Assembly: GCA_028691975.1 (NCBI GenBank)
Contig: JAQUYF010000019.1
Location: 1-32,143 of the forward strand
Reading direction: 5' to 3'
Length of the DNA: 32,143 nucleotides
Source: Bacteroidales bacterium
Lineage (GTDB): Bacteria; Bacteroidota; Bacteroidia; Bacteroidales; UBA932
Shown: piece after piece, positions 16,713-25,098 of the stretch
Layout: the number at the start of each line of letters is the position of its first letter
Numbering within the stretch: the stretch's first letter is position 1
Notes under the pieces: model-generated
Databases searched by the model: none
What the model saw: the letters and a program-made list of their open reading frames with translations, nothing else
What the model was told of the DNA's origin: nothing
Translations under genes and position numbers: made by a program

Positions 16713-18297
16713 CCCTGTTCTCAAGAGCTTTCTGCGTTACGTTGTCCAAAGTCAAATATATCGGATAAAAACCCTCATTGTCCATCGGTGTGTATCTTCC
16801 GATAAGGGCACGCAACTGAGTTACCATTATGTCGCCTGAGATTTTCCACTCATCATCTTTTGGAACGACCTCTTTTACTTTGGCGTAAGCCAAAAAGCCG
16901 GTACCAAGATCGAGTTTATCCAGAAAGACATTCAAATCATTCATTGTATGTATGTTGCGCAAGGCTTTTCTATTTTTATCAGCCAACTCATTTGCATATT
17001 TGATAAGCAAACTCTGTCTGTTGCAATTCACCATAAAGTCGGTAACACCCACAGTATCAATAGGAACGAAAATATCAGGAACAATACCGCCACCGCCATA
17101 GACCGTTTTCCCCTTAGGCGTTGTAAACCTGAGTGAATCATTAACTTTAATACTATCCGCACTCATCATCTCTCCATGAACATATCTCTCGTATATGTCA
17201 GCGTAATAATCATCACTGTAAGGCTTTTGGATGCATCTGCCGGTAGGAGTGTAAAAACGCGCTACTGTCAGACGTATTCCGGATCCGTCTGAGAAGAAGA
17301 CAGGATCCTGTACAAGCCCCTTTCCGAAAGACCTCAACCCGATAATAGTACCGCGGTCATTGTCCTGCATGGCTCCGGCAAATATTTCACTCGATGAGGC
17401 CGAACCTTCATTAATCAGGACTGCAAGCTCAAGATCCTGGCACCCGCCGTGTCCGTCTGCCGTAAAGTCCTGTCTCGGTCTGTTGCGACCCTCCATATAT
17501 ACAACCAACTCCCCTTTCTTTAAAAACTCGTTAGATAGACGAAGAGCCTGATCCAGGTAACCTCCCGGATTATCTCTAAGGTCGAAAATAAGTTTCTTTA
17601 TACCTTTATCCCGCAGCAAAGACATCGCGGTTAGAAATTCGTAATGACTCGTTTTTGAGAACTTTGACAGTTTCATATATCCGGTGGTATCATTAATCAT
17701 AAATGATACATCTATACTGTTCAACGGAATTTTGCCTCTGACGATATTAAACGATACCGGCTTGGCAGCCCCCTCTCTTTTGACGGTAATCTCAACTTTA
17801 GAACCCTCCTTGCCACGCATATACAACATCATTGAATCCTGCGGCATCTTAACGCCCGCAATTGTGACGGTATCGACTTTCACAATCCTGTCCCCGGTCA
17901 TAAGGCCCGCTTTTTCAGATGGCCCTCCTACAATCACGTTGGTAACAATCGCAGTATCATTCGGGACATTAAACTGTATCCCTATTCCACCGAAGCCACC
18001 CTGAAGGGACTCCTCTGATTCCTTCAACTCTTGAGGTGGAAGATAGACAGAGTGCGGATCAAGCTGAGACATAATATCGGGAAGGATATCCTCGGTTACT
18101 TTATCATAATCTATTGCGTCAACATAATCCTTATCGACACAATTCAGTATGAGCATCAGTTTGGCCCAGTTGCTGTCAACTCCGGAGAGGTTTACCACAT
18201 TTTTACGGTTACCTACTCTGATAATCAGTACAACGAGAAGCACAATAGTAACACCCCACGCTGCAATTCTTAAAAATTTAGAAAATTTACTGTCCAT
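16699..18297 (-). CDS. ctpA: C-terminal processing peptidase (S41 family)
   Basis: S41 proteases cleave periplasmic proteins near their C-terminus. An N-terminal membrane anchor lies at about 11-27. A PDZ domain spans about 95-175 (GGFGGIGIQFN ... GDRIVKV). The protease core includes IFDLRDNPGGYLD, and the catalytic pair is Ser301 (in INEGSASSSEIF) with Lys326 (in SFGKGLVQ), 25 residues apart as in E. coli Tsp; Gln330 also fits. The C-terminal extension of about 130 residues is common in Bacteroidetes members. The length is 532. It is the last gene of the minus-strand operon, three bases after the dCMP deaminase, and overlaps the TonB-like gene by 14 bases tail to tail. Confidence 0.95.
   Translation of the reverse strand: MDSKFSKFLRIAAWGVTIVLLVVLIIRVGNRKNVVNLSGVDSNWAKLMLILNCVDKDYVDAIDYDKVTEDILPDIMSQLDPHSVYLPPQELKESEESLQGGFGGIGIQFNVPNDTAIVTNVIVGGPSEKAGLMTGDRIVKVDTVTIAGVKMPQDSMMLYMRGKEGSKVEITVKREGAAKPVSFNIVRGKIPLNSIDVSFMINDTTGYMKLSKFSKTSHYEFLTAMSLLRDKGIKKLIFDLRDNPGGYLDQALRLSNEFLKKGELVVYMEGRNRPRQDFTADGHGGCQDLELAVLINEGSASSSEIFAGAMQDNDRGTIIGLRSFGKGLVQDPVFFSDGSGIRLTVARFYTPTGRCIQKPYSDDYYADIYERYVHGEMMSADSIKVNDSLRFTTPKGKTVYGGGGIVPDIFVPIDTVGVTDFMVNCNRQSLLIKYANELADKNRKALRNIHTMNDLNVFLDKLDLGTGFLAYAKVKEVVPKDDEWKISGDIMVTQLRALIGRYTPMDNEGFYPIYLTLDNVTQKALENRATVQ
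16704..16720. terminator. Short hairpin at the convergent 3' ends
   Basis: GGACAG (16704-16709) can pair with CTGTTC (16715-16720) with one G-T pair, around a five-base loop that includes the TonB-like gene's stop codon. There is no T tract. It could mark the 3' end of both convergent genes but is short. Confidence 0.25.
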
Positions 18298-18300
18298 AGC

Positions 18301-18720
18301 TTAATATTTTACAACTTCAATTCCTGCTTTTTTCAGGAGTTCCACTCCATCCATTATTCTGTATTCATCCTTATATACGACTCTGATGATGCCGGCCTGA
18401 ATTATCAATTTGGCGCACTCAAGACAAGGTGCCGCAGTTATGTATAGCGTAGCTCCGAGGCTGCTGTTACCGCTCTTTGCCACCTTGGTAATCGCATTTG
18501 CTTCAGCATGAAGCACGTATGCCTTCGTATTACCGTCTTCATCTTCGCATACATTCTCAAATCCGGAAGGTGTACCATTGTATCCGTCCGAAATAATCAT
18601 TCTATCTTTCACTAAGATAGCTCCTACCTGTCTTCTGACACAGTATGAGTTCTTCGCCCAGACTGAAGCCATCTCAAGATAGCTCCGGTCAAACTTATTT
18701 GACTTTTCATTAGTGTCCAT
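18301..18720 (-). CDS. Deoxycytidylate (dCMP) deaminase family protein
   Basis: The enzyme should deaminate dCMP to dUMP, feeding thymidylate synthesis. Zinc and catalytic residues are present: His71-Ala-Glu73 in VLHAEANAI and Cys99/Cys102 in APCLECAK. The N-terminal part and SDGYNGTPSGF at 44-53 are characteristic of dCMP deaminase (ComEB-like) and argue against tRNA adenosine or cytidine deaminase. The length is 139. Its start overlaps the acyl-CoA ligase stop by 11 bases, and ctpA follows after three bases. There is no metabolic link to these neighbours that I can see. Confidence 0.92.
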   Translation of the reverse strand: MDTNEKSNKFDRSYLEMASVWAKNSYCVRRQVGAILVKDRMIISDGYNGTPSGFENVCEDEDGNTKAYVLHAEANAITKVAKSGNSSLGATLYITAAPCLECAKLIIQAGIIRVVYKDEYRIMDGVELLKKAGIEVVKY

Positions 18721-20452
18721 TCTTGGATTCTGTTGATTGTGTTCTTTGGTATAAATAACGTTTTATGCTCTTTTTAGGAGTCTTTTCAAACTCCTCCGGA
18801 AAAATTTCAACACTTGCAATTTTACAATAATTCGGCAACTCAAGGTTTGCAAGTTGTATGCCCTCTTTTAACTGTTCCATAAGTTTTTCTTGAGTCAGGT
18901 TCTCCTCTTCCATCTGCTCAAAATCAGGATAGATTAGGGCCTTCAGCTGTCCATTATCCTCTATGACAAGGGATTCTATTACGTACGGCAGGTTATTCAG
19001 ACTGCTTTCTATCTCTTCAGGGTAAATATTTTGTCCGGATGGACCAAGTATCATGCTCTTACTTCTCCCCTTCAGGAAAAGATACCCGTCCGAATCCATA
19101 ATACCCATATCCCCCGTGCGGAACCAGCCTCCTTTAACAAAGGCCTCGTTGGTAGCTTCCCTGTTTTTATAATATCCCGTAAACAGGTTATCTCCTTTGA
19201 CAAGAATTTCACCGGGGATCTTTTTAGGATCCTTTGAATCTATCTTGATCTCCATACGTGGGGCAGCCTTGCCGCAAGAGAAGAGTTTAGTCTTGGTCCA
19301 TGGCACGTATGTTATAATAGGAGCACACTCTGTCATCCCATATCCTATTGTAAATGGAAAATTTATCTTTTTAAAGAAAGCCTCAGCCTCTTTGTTGAAC
19401 GCCGCCCCTCCTATGATAACCTCTTTGAAGTTACCGCCAAAGGCATTCATCAGATTCTGAAGTATCTTCTTTTGGATCATCGTATCCAGCACGGGGATAG
19501 TCAACAACATTTTTATCCTCTTCTTGCCGATAAACGGTAAAAGCATATTTTTGTATATCTTCTCAATAACTAACGGCACTGAGATGATAATATCAGGCTT
19601 AATCTCACCCAAGGCTTCGAGTATCACTCTCGGACTCGGCACTCTGGTCAGGAAGTGTACGTGCGCGCCTATGGTCATTTCAAAGAGGAACTCGAACATC
19701 ATTCCATACATGTGTGCGGAAGGGAGCATTGCAACCACATTGGAAGTATTATTCAGATGAGGCTCTACCGCTCCGGAAAATAATATGTTTGAATAAAGAG
19801 CCCTATAAGGTATCATAACCCCTTTAGAAAAGCCAGAAGTGCCTGAAGTATAATTAATTAAAGCCAATTCATCAGGAGAGTCTTCATAATAATGCAAGTC
19901 ATTGGAAGTAAATCCGTCAGGGAAATTGGCACTGAAAAGCTCCTCCACCCTACTGTTAATCGTAGCGATGGAAACATTATTTGAACAGTGTATTGAGAAG
20001 TCATTCAGATTGACGATTGCCTCCAGATCAGGCATCTCAGACTCAGTAAGTGTCTCTATGATAGAACTGCCTGCAAACAAAATTCTTGAATCGGAATGAT
20101 TGACAAGATAATGTATATTACTTGGCTTAAATTCATGTAAAATTGGAACAGGTACCGCCCCATAAGTCATTACTGAGAGGAAAGAAACGCCCCAGTTAGC
20201 CTGATTTCTGGAGCAGATTGCAACTTTATCTCCCTTATTGAGCCCCGTCTCTTTAAAGACGAGATGCATCTTTTCAATCATCCGAGCCACATCTCTGTAG
20301 TAGAGAGTGACACCATTGAAGTTGGATAGTGCCGGACGATTCCAATTTTTCTTAAAACTTTCTTCAAAAAGCCTGTTTACTGATTTTTTCAAAATTACAC
20401 CTGTGTAGCGGGACAAATGGTCCTCTATTTCACCTTTAATATTCAATTTCAT
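18710..20452 (-). CDS. AMP-dependent long-chain acyl-CoA synthetase/ligase
   Basis: This is an adenylate-forming enzyme that activates a carboxylic acid, most likely a fatty acid, with ATP and CoA. Motifs in order: INYTSGTSGFSKGVMI (P-loop), GYGMTECAP, GWFRTGDMG, KGRSKSMI and TPKKSIKRYLY near the C-terminus with the catalytic lysine region. The length from ATG 20452 is 580 residues. A TTG start at 20461 would add three residues, but ATG is preferred. It follows the ABC exporter by 15 bases and overlaps the deaminase gene by 11. The position beside an MsbA-like exporter suggests a role in lipid or lipid-linked material, but the acyl substrate cannot be told from sequence. Confidence 0.9.
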   Translation of the reverse strand: MKLNIKGEIEDHLSRYTGVILKKSVNRLFEESFKKNWNRPALSNFNGVTLYYRDVARMIEKMHLVFKETGLNKGDKVAICSRNQANWGVSFLSVMTYGAVPVPILHEFKPSNIHYLVNHSDSRILFAGSSIIETLTESEMPDLEAIVNLNDFSIHCSNNVSIATINSRVEELFSANFPDGFTSNDLHYYEDSPDELALINYTSGTSGFSKGVMIPYRALYSNILFSGAVEPHLNNTSNVVAMLPSAHMYGMMFEFLFEMTIGAHVHFLTRVPSPRVILEALGEIKPDIIISVPLVIEKIYKNMLLPFIGKKRIKMLLTIPVLDTMIQKKILQNLMNAFGGNFKEVIIGGAAFNKEAEAFFKKINFPFTIGYGMTECAPIITYVPWTKTKLFSCGKAAPRMEIKIDSKDPKKIPGEILVKGDNLFTGYYKNREATNEAFVKGGWFRTGDMGIMDSDGYLFLKGRSKSMILGPSGQNIYPEEIESSLNNLPYVIESLVIEDNGQLKALIYPDFEQMEEENLTQEKLMEQLKEGIQLANLELPNYCKIASVEIFPEEFEKTPKKSIKRYLYQRTQSTESKNGH

Positions 20453-20467
20453 TTTTCTCAATATTCT

Positions 20468-22294
20468 CTATGAAAAGTCTTGCAACTCACATAAATGAGA
20501 GTAAAGTCCGTGCTTGGCGATCAATGTTTCATGGGTACCTCTCTCCACAATGCGGCCTTCCTTAATTACAACTATCTCGTCGGCATACCTGATGGTGGAA
20601 AGCCTGTGAGCTATCACCAAAGAGGTTCTGTTTTGCATCAGTTTTGTAAGCGCATCCTGGACAAGTCTTTCACTTTCAGTATCAAGTGCTGACGTAGCCT
20701 CATCCAGGATCAGAATCGGAGGATTTTTGAGCACAGCTCTGGCAATTGCTATTCTCTGACGCTGACCTCCGGAAAGTTTGGCCCCGCGATCTCCAATATT
20801 TGTCTGATAACCATCCCCCATTTGGGAGATAAACTCATCGGCATTGGCAATCTTTGCAGCCATTCGCACCTCCGACTCGGACACATCCTCCATACCGAAT
20901 GTTATGTTGTTGTAGACAGTATCATTAAACAGTATGGCCTCCTGTGTAACTATACCCATGAGCGATATGAGATCCGATAACTTATAATTGCGTATATCTG
21001 TACCATCCACCTGAATGGAGCCTCCGGTTACATCCCAAAAACGGGGCAAAAGATCTGCCATAGTAGACTTTCCGGCTCCGGACGGCCCGACTATAGCAAC
21101 CATTTTTCCCTTCGGAATTTCGAGATTAATGCCCTTTAAAACAGGTTCCGAGCTATATGAAAAATCCACATTATCATACTTTATGGAGTGTTCAAAAGAC
21201 TCTATCTCCACAGGATGATCTATCTCTTTAATGTCAGATTCCACATCAAGTATGTCAAATATTCTCTGGCCGGAAACCAAACCTCTCTGCACATTTGCGT
21301 ATGCATTGGAAATAGCTTTTGCCGGCTCCAGGACCTTCCAGTAAAAGCCGATGTAAACTATAAATTCAGGCCATGTCAGACCTAAATTGCCGTGAAGATT
21401 AAGCCAGCCGCCATAGAGCAGTACGATAGCTGCAACCGAAATTCCCAGGAACTCTGATGTAGGAGAGGCAAGTTCCTGACGGTTAAAGATAGCACGTCTC
21501 AACTTACGGTGAGTTTCATTAGTTTCATCAAACTTCTTCTCGACATACTTTTGAGCGTTGAATGCCTTGATAATTCTCGATCCGGAAATGGCCTCTTCAT
21601 ATTGACTCAACAAATTGCCCATCAGTGCCTGTGTCTCTTTTGAACCCTTTCTGAGATACCTCGTAATACGAGTAATCACGATAGCTGAAAATGGAAGAGC
21701 CACGAGTGAAACCAGTGTCAGCCTCGGGGACATGTAGATCAGCATTGCCAAAAATCCGATGACCAGCAGCGGCTCCCTGAACAACACATGAAAACTACTC
21801 GCCACAGTATTCTGCACCTCATTTACATCATTGGAAATACTTGAAAGTATATCTCCCTTACGTTTATTGTTAAAATAACCTATCGGCAGGGTAGCAATTT
21901 TAGCAAACAAATCGGTTCTGATCCTCTTCATAACCGTTGTTTTCATACTTACCAGTATTCTCTGTGAAAGGTATCTGCAGACATTCGAAAAAAAGCATGC
22001 AATTACTATTGTAACTGCAACAAATATCAAACCTTGCACAACACCGCTGCGACCGATGGTGCCGGCAAGCTGGTAAGAAAAAAAGTTTTTAAAATATTCA
22101 ACTGTAAATGAGAACTCCGGCTTGGCCGGAATAGTCGTAATTGTGTCAGCCTCAAAGAGTACAGTCAACAGTGGCCCCAACAGAGCATAATTGACTATTC
22201 CAAATATTACAGAGAGAATAGAGAGTACAAGATAACTCGGCCAATATCTCCCATAAGGTTTGGCATACGCCAGCAGTCTTTTGAATATCTTCAT
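20468..22294 (-). CDS. MsbA-like ABC exporter (fused membrane and ATPase domains)
   Basis: The N-terminal half contains six membrane helices (about 15-320), with the cytoplasmic loop KRKGDILSSISNDVNEVQ typical of exporters. The C-terminal ATPase has Walker A VGPSGAGKST, Q-loop IVTQEAILFNDTV, signature LSGGQRQRIAIARA, Walker B ILILDEATSALD and the H-loop IAHRLST. The length from ATG 22294 is 608 residues, a half-transporter that dimerises. Lipid A or lipid-linked substrates are the usual cargo of MsbA relatives, but other drugs or peptides are possible. A TTG start further up (22315) overlaps the -7 box and is unlikely. It is the first gene of the four-gene operon ending with ctpA. Confidence 0.93.
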   Translation of the reverse strand: MKIFKRLLAYAKPYGRYWPSYLVLSILSVIFGIVNYALLGPLLTVLFEADTITTIPAKPEFSFTVEYFKNFFSYQLAGTIGRSGVVQGLIFVAVTIVIACFFSNVCRYLSQRILVSMKTTVMKRIRTDLFAKIATLPIGYFNNKRKGDILSSISNDVNEVQNTVASSFHVLFREPLLVIGFLAMLIYMSPRLTLVSLVALPFSAIVITRITRYLRKGSKETQALMGNLLSQYEEAISGSRIIKAFNAQKYVEKKFDETNETHRKLRRAIFNRQELASPTSEFLGISVAAIVLLYGGWLNLHGNLGLTWPEFIVYIGFYWKVLEPAKAISNAYANVQRGLVSGQRIFDILDVESDIKEIDHPVEIESFEHSIKYDNVDFSYSSEPVLKGINLEIPKGKMVAIVGPSGAGKSTMADLLPRFWDVTGGSIQVDGTDIRNYKLSDLISLMGIVTQEAILFNDTVYNNITFGMEDVSESEVRMAAKIANADEFISQMGDGYQTNIGDRGAKLSGGQRQRIAIARAVLKNPPILILDEATSALDTESERLVQDALTKLMQNRTSLVIAHRLSTIRYADEIVVIKEGRIVERGTHETLIAKHGLYSHLCELQDFS

Positions 22295-22312
22295 TTCAAT
22301 ATATATAACCTG

Positions 22313-22320
22313 CAAATGTA
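22313..22320 (-). promoter_or_regulatory. -7 box for the ABC exporter operon
   Basis: On the minus strand TACATTTG matches TAnnTTTG and lies 18 bases before the ATG at 22294. No good TTTG -33 element is seen. The 141-base gap to the divergent glutamine synthetase is AT-rich towards that gene and holds no other site I can support. Confidence 0.5.
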
Positions 22321-22435
22321 CGAAATAATCGTGAATATCGCCCGGAGTCGAACAATATGCAACAATTCGCTTTTTTAGCTACAATTTGAAAAATTTTTAC
22401 TTATTTTGCTTAATAATTATTAATAAAATAAAGAA

Positions 22436-23938
22436 ATGAATAAATATTTTGAATTTAACATCAATCCTCTGATATGCCATATCGGAAAAGAGCCCGATAA
22501 TTTCACAAAGAGAGATATCATCGACTTTGTCATAAAGAATGATATACGTATCGTCAATTTCAGATACGTTGCAATGGATGGCCGCTTGAAAACCCTCAAC
22601 TTCCCTATTACCAACTACCAGTATTTGGACTCTATCCTTTCATACGGAGAACGCGTTGACGGCTCCAGCCTCTTCCCTTACATAGAGGCAGGATCCAGCG
22701 ACTTATATGTAATACCAAGATTCTCAACCGCTTATATGGATCCGTTCGCTGAGACGCCGACTCTCGGACTGTTGTGCTCTTATTTCACCAAGGACGGCCT
22801 GCCTCTTGAAAGCTCTCCGGAATACACGCTCCGAAAAGCACACAACTCCTTCCACAGGGCTACCGGCTTCAGATTCGAGGCAATGGGCGAATTGGAATTT
22901 TATCTTATTGACACTGATGATAATATGTTTCCAATTGAGGACCAGAAAGGTTATCATGAATCTTCACCTTTCACCAAGTTTGAGTCCTTCAGGACTGAAG
23001 CGATGAGACTTATCGCCCAGTCAGGTGGAAACATTAAGTACGGCCACTCAGAGGTGGGCAACTTTACCCTTGACGGAAAAATATATGAGCAGAATGAGAT
23101 CGAATTTCTGGTCAATCCGGTAGAATCAGCTGCAGACCAATTACTTATGGCAAAATGGATCCTCCGTACTCTTGCTTATCGGTATGGCATAGATATTACC
23201 TTCTCTCCTAAAATCACAGAAGGCAAGGCGGGCAGCGGACTTCATTTCCATACAAGAATAATGAAAGGTGATCAATCAGTGATGATTGAAAACGGTCGCC
23301 TGTCCGATACGGCCCGCACGGCGATTGCAGGCTATATGAAATGCGCTGCAGCACTGACGGCCTTCGGTAATACCAATCCTACATCTTATTTCAGGCTTGT
23401 ACCTCATCAGGAAGCCCCTACAAGCGTATGCTGGGGTGACAGGAACAGATCTGTGCTTGTGAGAGTTCCACTTGGATGGACCGGAGATACCGATATGCTC
23501 GCACAGGTTAATCCGCTCGAAGGTGGAGAAGAGCTAAAAATGCCTAACAAACAGACAGTTGAAATGCGTTCTCCGGATGGATCGGCAGATATATACAATA
23601 TGATGGCAGGACTTGTCGTAGCAGCCCGTACAGGATTTGAGATGGCTGACGCTCTGAAGGTTGCAGAGTCAACATACGTTGATGTCAATATTCATGATAA
23701 GAAAAACGAAACTAAGCTCAATTCACTTGAGCAGCTCCCTTCATCATGTCACGAATCAGCTATGCAATTGGAACGCAACCGCGCAATTTTTGAGGCTGAG
23801 GGAGTATTCGCACCGACTTTAATAGACGGGACGATCAACGCTCTCAGAAAATTTGACGATGCCAATATTCGTGAAGAGATCAAAAAGCACCCTGCCATGA
23901 TGATGGACCTGGTACGCAAATATTACCACTGCGGATAA
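22436..23938 (+). CDS. glnA: Glutamine synthetase, type I family (Bacteroidetes form)
   Basis: Glutamine synthetase joins ammonia to glutamate using ATP. The beta-grasp domain covers about 20-110 (VNFRYVAMDGRLKTLNFPI). In the catalytic domain the metal-binding glutamates are in AMGELEFYLID, the His in GSGLHFH, and the glutamate/ATP region is RLVPHQEAPTSVCWGDRNRSV, followed by VEMRSPDGSADIYN. The length, 500 residues, is slightly above the 440-475 of typical GSI. The segment normally reading 'EVaxGQxEI' instead reads SEVGNFTLDGKIYEQNEIEF, an insertion of about eight residues. The loop where GSI-beta enzymes carry the adenylylated Tyr reads DKKNETKLNS, with no Tyr. Bacteroidetes also carry the much larger GSIII, which this is not. 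Confidence 0.92.
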   Translation: MNKYFEFNINPLICHIGKEPDNFTKRDIIDFVIKNDIRIVNFRYVAMDGRLKTLNFPITNYQYLDSILSYGERVDGSSLFPYIEAGSSDLYVIPRFSTAYMDPFAETPTLGLLCSYFTKDGLPLESSPEYTLRKAHNSFHRATGFRFEAMGELEFYLIDTDDNMFPIEDQKGYHESSPFTKFESFRTEAMRLIAQSGGNIKYGHSEVGNFTLDGKIYEQNEIEFLVNPVESAADQLLMAKWILRTLAYRYGIDITFSPKITEGKAGSGLHFHTRIMKGDQSVMIENGRLSDTARTAIAGYMKCAAALTAFGNTNPTSYFRLVPHQEAPTSVCWGDRNRSVLVRVPLGWTGDTDMLAQVNPLEGGEELKMPNKQTVEMRSPDGSADIYNMMAGLVVAARTGFEMADALKVAESTYVDVNIHDKKNETKLNSLEQLPSSCHESAMQLERNRAIFEAEGVFAPTLIDGTINALRKFDDANIREEIKKHPAMMMDLVRKYYHCG

Positions 23939-23940
23939 TA

Positions 23941-25083
23941 TTAAACCTGCAACTCATTGATAAAATCGATGAGTTGAGCGGCGAAGTTGGGCCAGGTAAG
24001 TTCCTCTTTGAGTTTTTTGATATTTGCGATAAAGACAGTGCGATCCATTGCAAAGTACTTTATGACGCTCCGGGCAATGGCTTCTGCAGAGATTTGCTCC
24101 GTCATAAGTCCGACATTGGGCGACACAATACTTTCTGCAAGGCCACCGACATTAGTGGCGATGACCGGAAGCTCGAAATTATAGCAAATAGCTATGATAC
24201 CGCTTTGGGTTGCAGAACGGTATGGCAGTATGCAGACATCGGCGGCAGAGAAGAATTCCGTAACTTCGTCATCTGAAATATATCTGTTTTGACAAATAAT
24301 ATTTTCAGGGTGTTTGCGCCCTGCAATGAGTTGTTCATACTTTTCAAAACTTCCGTAGCACTCTCCGGCAATAAGCAATTGATAACTCTCATCAAGATAG
24401 TCCATTGCTTCGATAAGCAAATCAAGTCCCTTGTAATCTCTGATGAAACCGAAGAATAGAAGAGTCTTCTTTTCAGGGTCCAGACCAAAATGCCTTTTTG
24501 CCTCAACCCTGTCAACTTTCGCAGAGAACTGATTATATAGAGGATGGTGCATGAGCTTGGTTGGAATGCTTTTACGCTTTTTATTGGTAACATGCAGAGT
24601 AGCTACATCATTCAGTACGGCCTGACTCATTCCGATAAGAGCGTCATTTGCCTTGAAAAACCATCTTGCAAATGGCTTATCGAAGAATTTGGATTCATGA
24701 GGAAAGGCATTGTCCACTAAAGTCACAACTTTTATCCCCTTTTTACGCAGTATGCGCGCAACCATCCCCTGTGAAGGGGCGAAATAAGACATCCAGTAAC
24801 GGAAAAACACCACATCGGGGTGCCATTTGGCAATAATTTTTGCCGCACGGCAATATGAAAAAGGGTTAGCCGTATTTAGCACCGGAAGGGCATCAACTTT
24901 AACTGCATTGTCTTCTTCAGTTACATATTGCGTCTTCCCCGGAAAAAGGAAAGAAGGGTATTGACAGGTAAAGGTGTATGCCCTGACCTCATTGGTCTTT
25001 GCCAACTCATTCAACAAATTGGCATTAAACTGAGCAATTCCTCCTCTGAAGGGGTAAAAGGTGGATAAAATAGCTACTTTCAT
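23941..25083 (-). CDS. Glycosyltransferase, GT4-like (GT-B fold)
   Basis: The protein of 380 residues has the GT-B two-domain fold of family 4. The N-terminal loop MKVAILSTFYPFRGGIAQF is the acceptor-side glycine-rich start, and the C-terminal half shows LLFFGFIRDYKGLDLLIEAM, then ADVCILPYRSATQSGIIAICYNFELPVIATNVGGLAESI, with a plausible donor-binding Glu near its end. No signal peptide or membrane helix is present, so it acts at the cytosolic membrane face. It is the last gene of the heptose operon, 15 bases after the hddC-gmhB fusion. It may transfer a heptose or another sugar, but donor and acceptor are unproven. Its stop codon lies two bases from that of convergent glnA. Confidence 0.9.
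   Translation of the reverse strand: MKVAILSTFYPFRGGIAQFNANLLNELAKTNEVRAYTFTCQYPSFLFPGKTQYVTEEDNAVKVDALPVLNTANPFSYCRAAKIIAKWHPDVVFFRYWMSYFAPSQGMVARILRKKGIKVVTLVDNAFPHESKFFDKPFARWFFKANDALIGMSQAVLNDVATLHVTNKKRKSIPTKLMHHPLYNQFSAKVDRVEAKRHFGLDPEKKTLLFFGFIRDYKGLDLLIEAMDYLDESYQLLIAGECYGSFEKYEQLIAGRKHPENIICQNRYISDDEVTEFFSAADVCILPYRSATQSGIIAICYNFELPVIATNVGGLAESIVSPNVGLMTEQISAEAIARSVIKYFAMDRTVFIANIKKLKEELTWPNFAAQLIDFINELQV
23950..23976. terminator. Hairpin between the convergent glnA and GT4 genes
   Basis: CAACTCAT pairs with ATGAGTTG, then a T-G pair, then GAT with ATC, giving 12 pairs around an AAA loop. It begins 12 bases after the glnA stop and lies inside the last codons of the convergent glycosyltransferase gene. 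No long T run follows on either strand, so I am unsure it terminates. Confidence 0.4.
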
Positions 25084-25098
25084 GATTAAATAATATAT

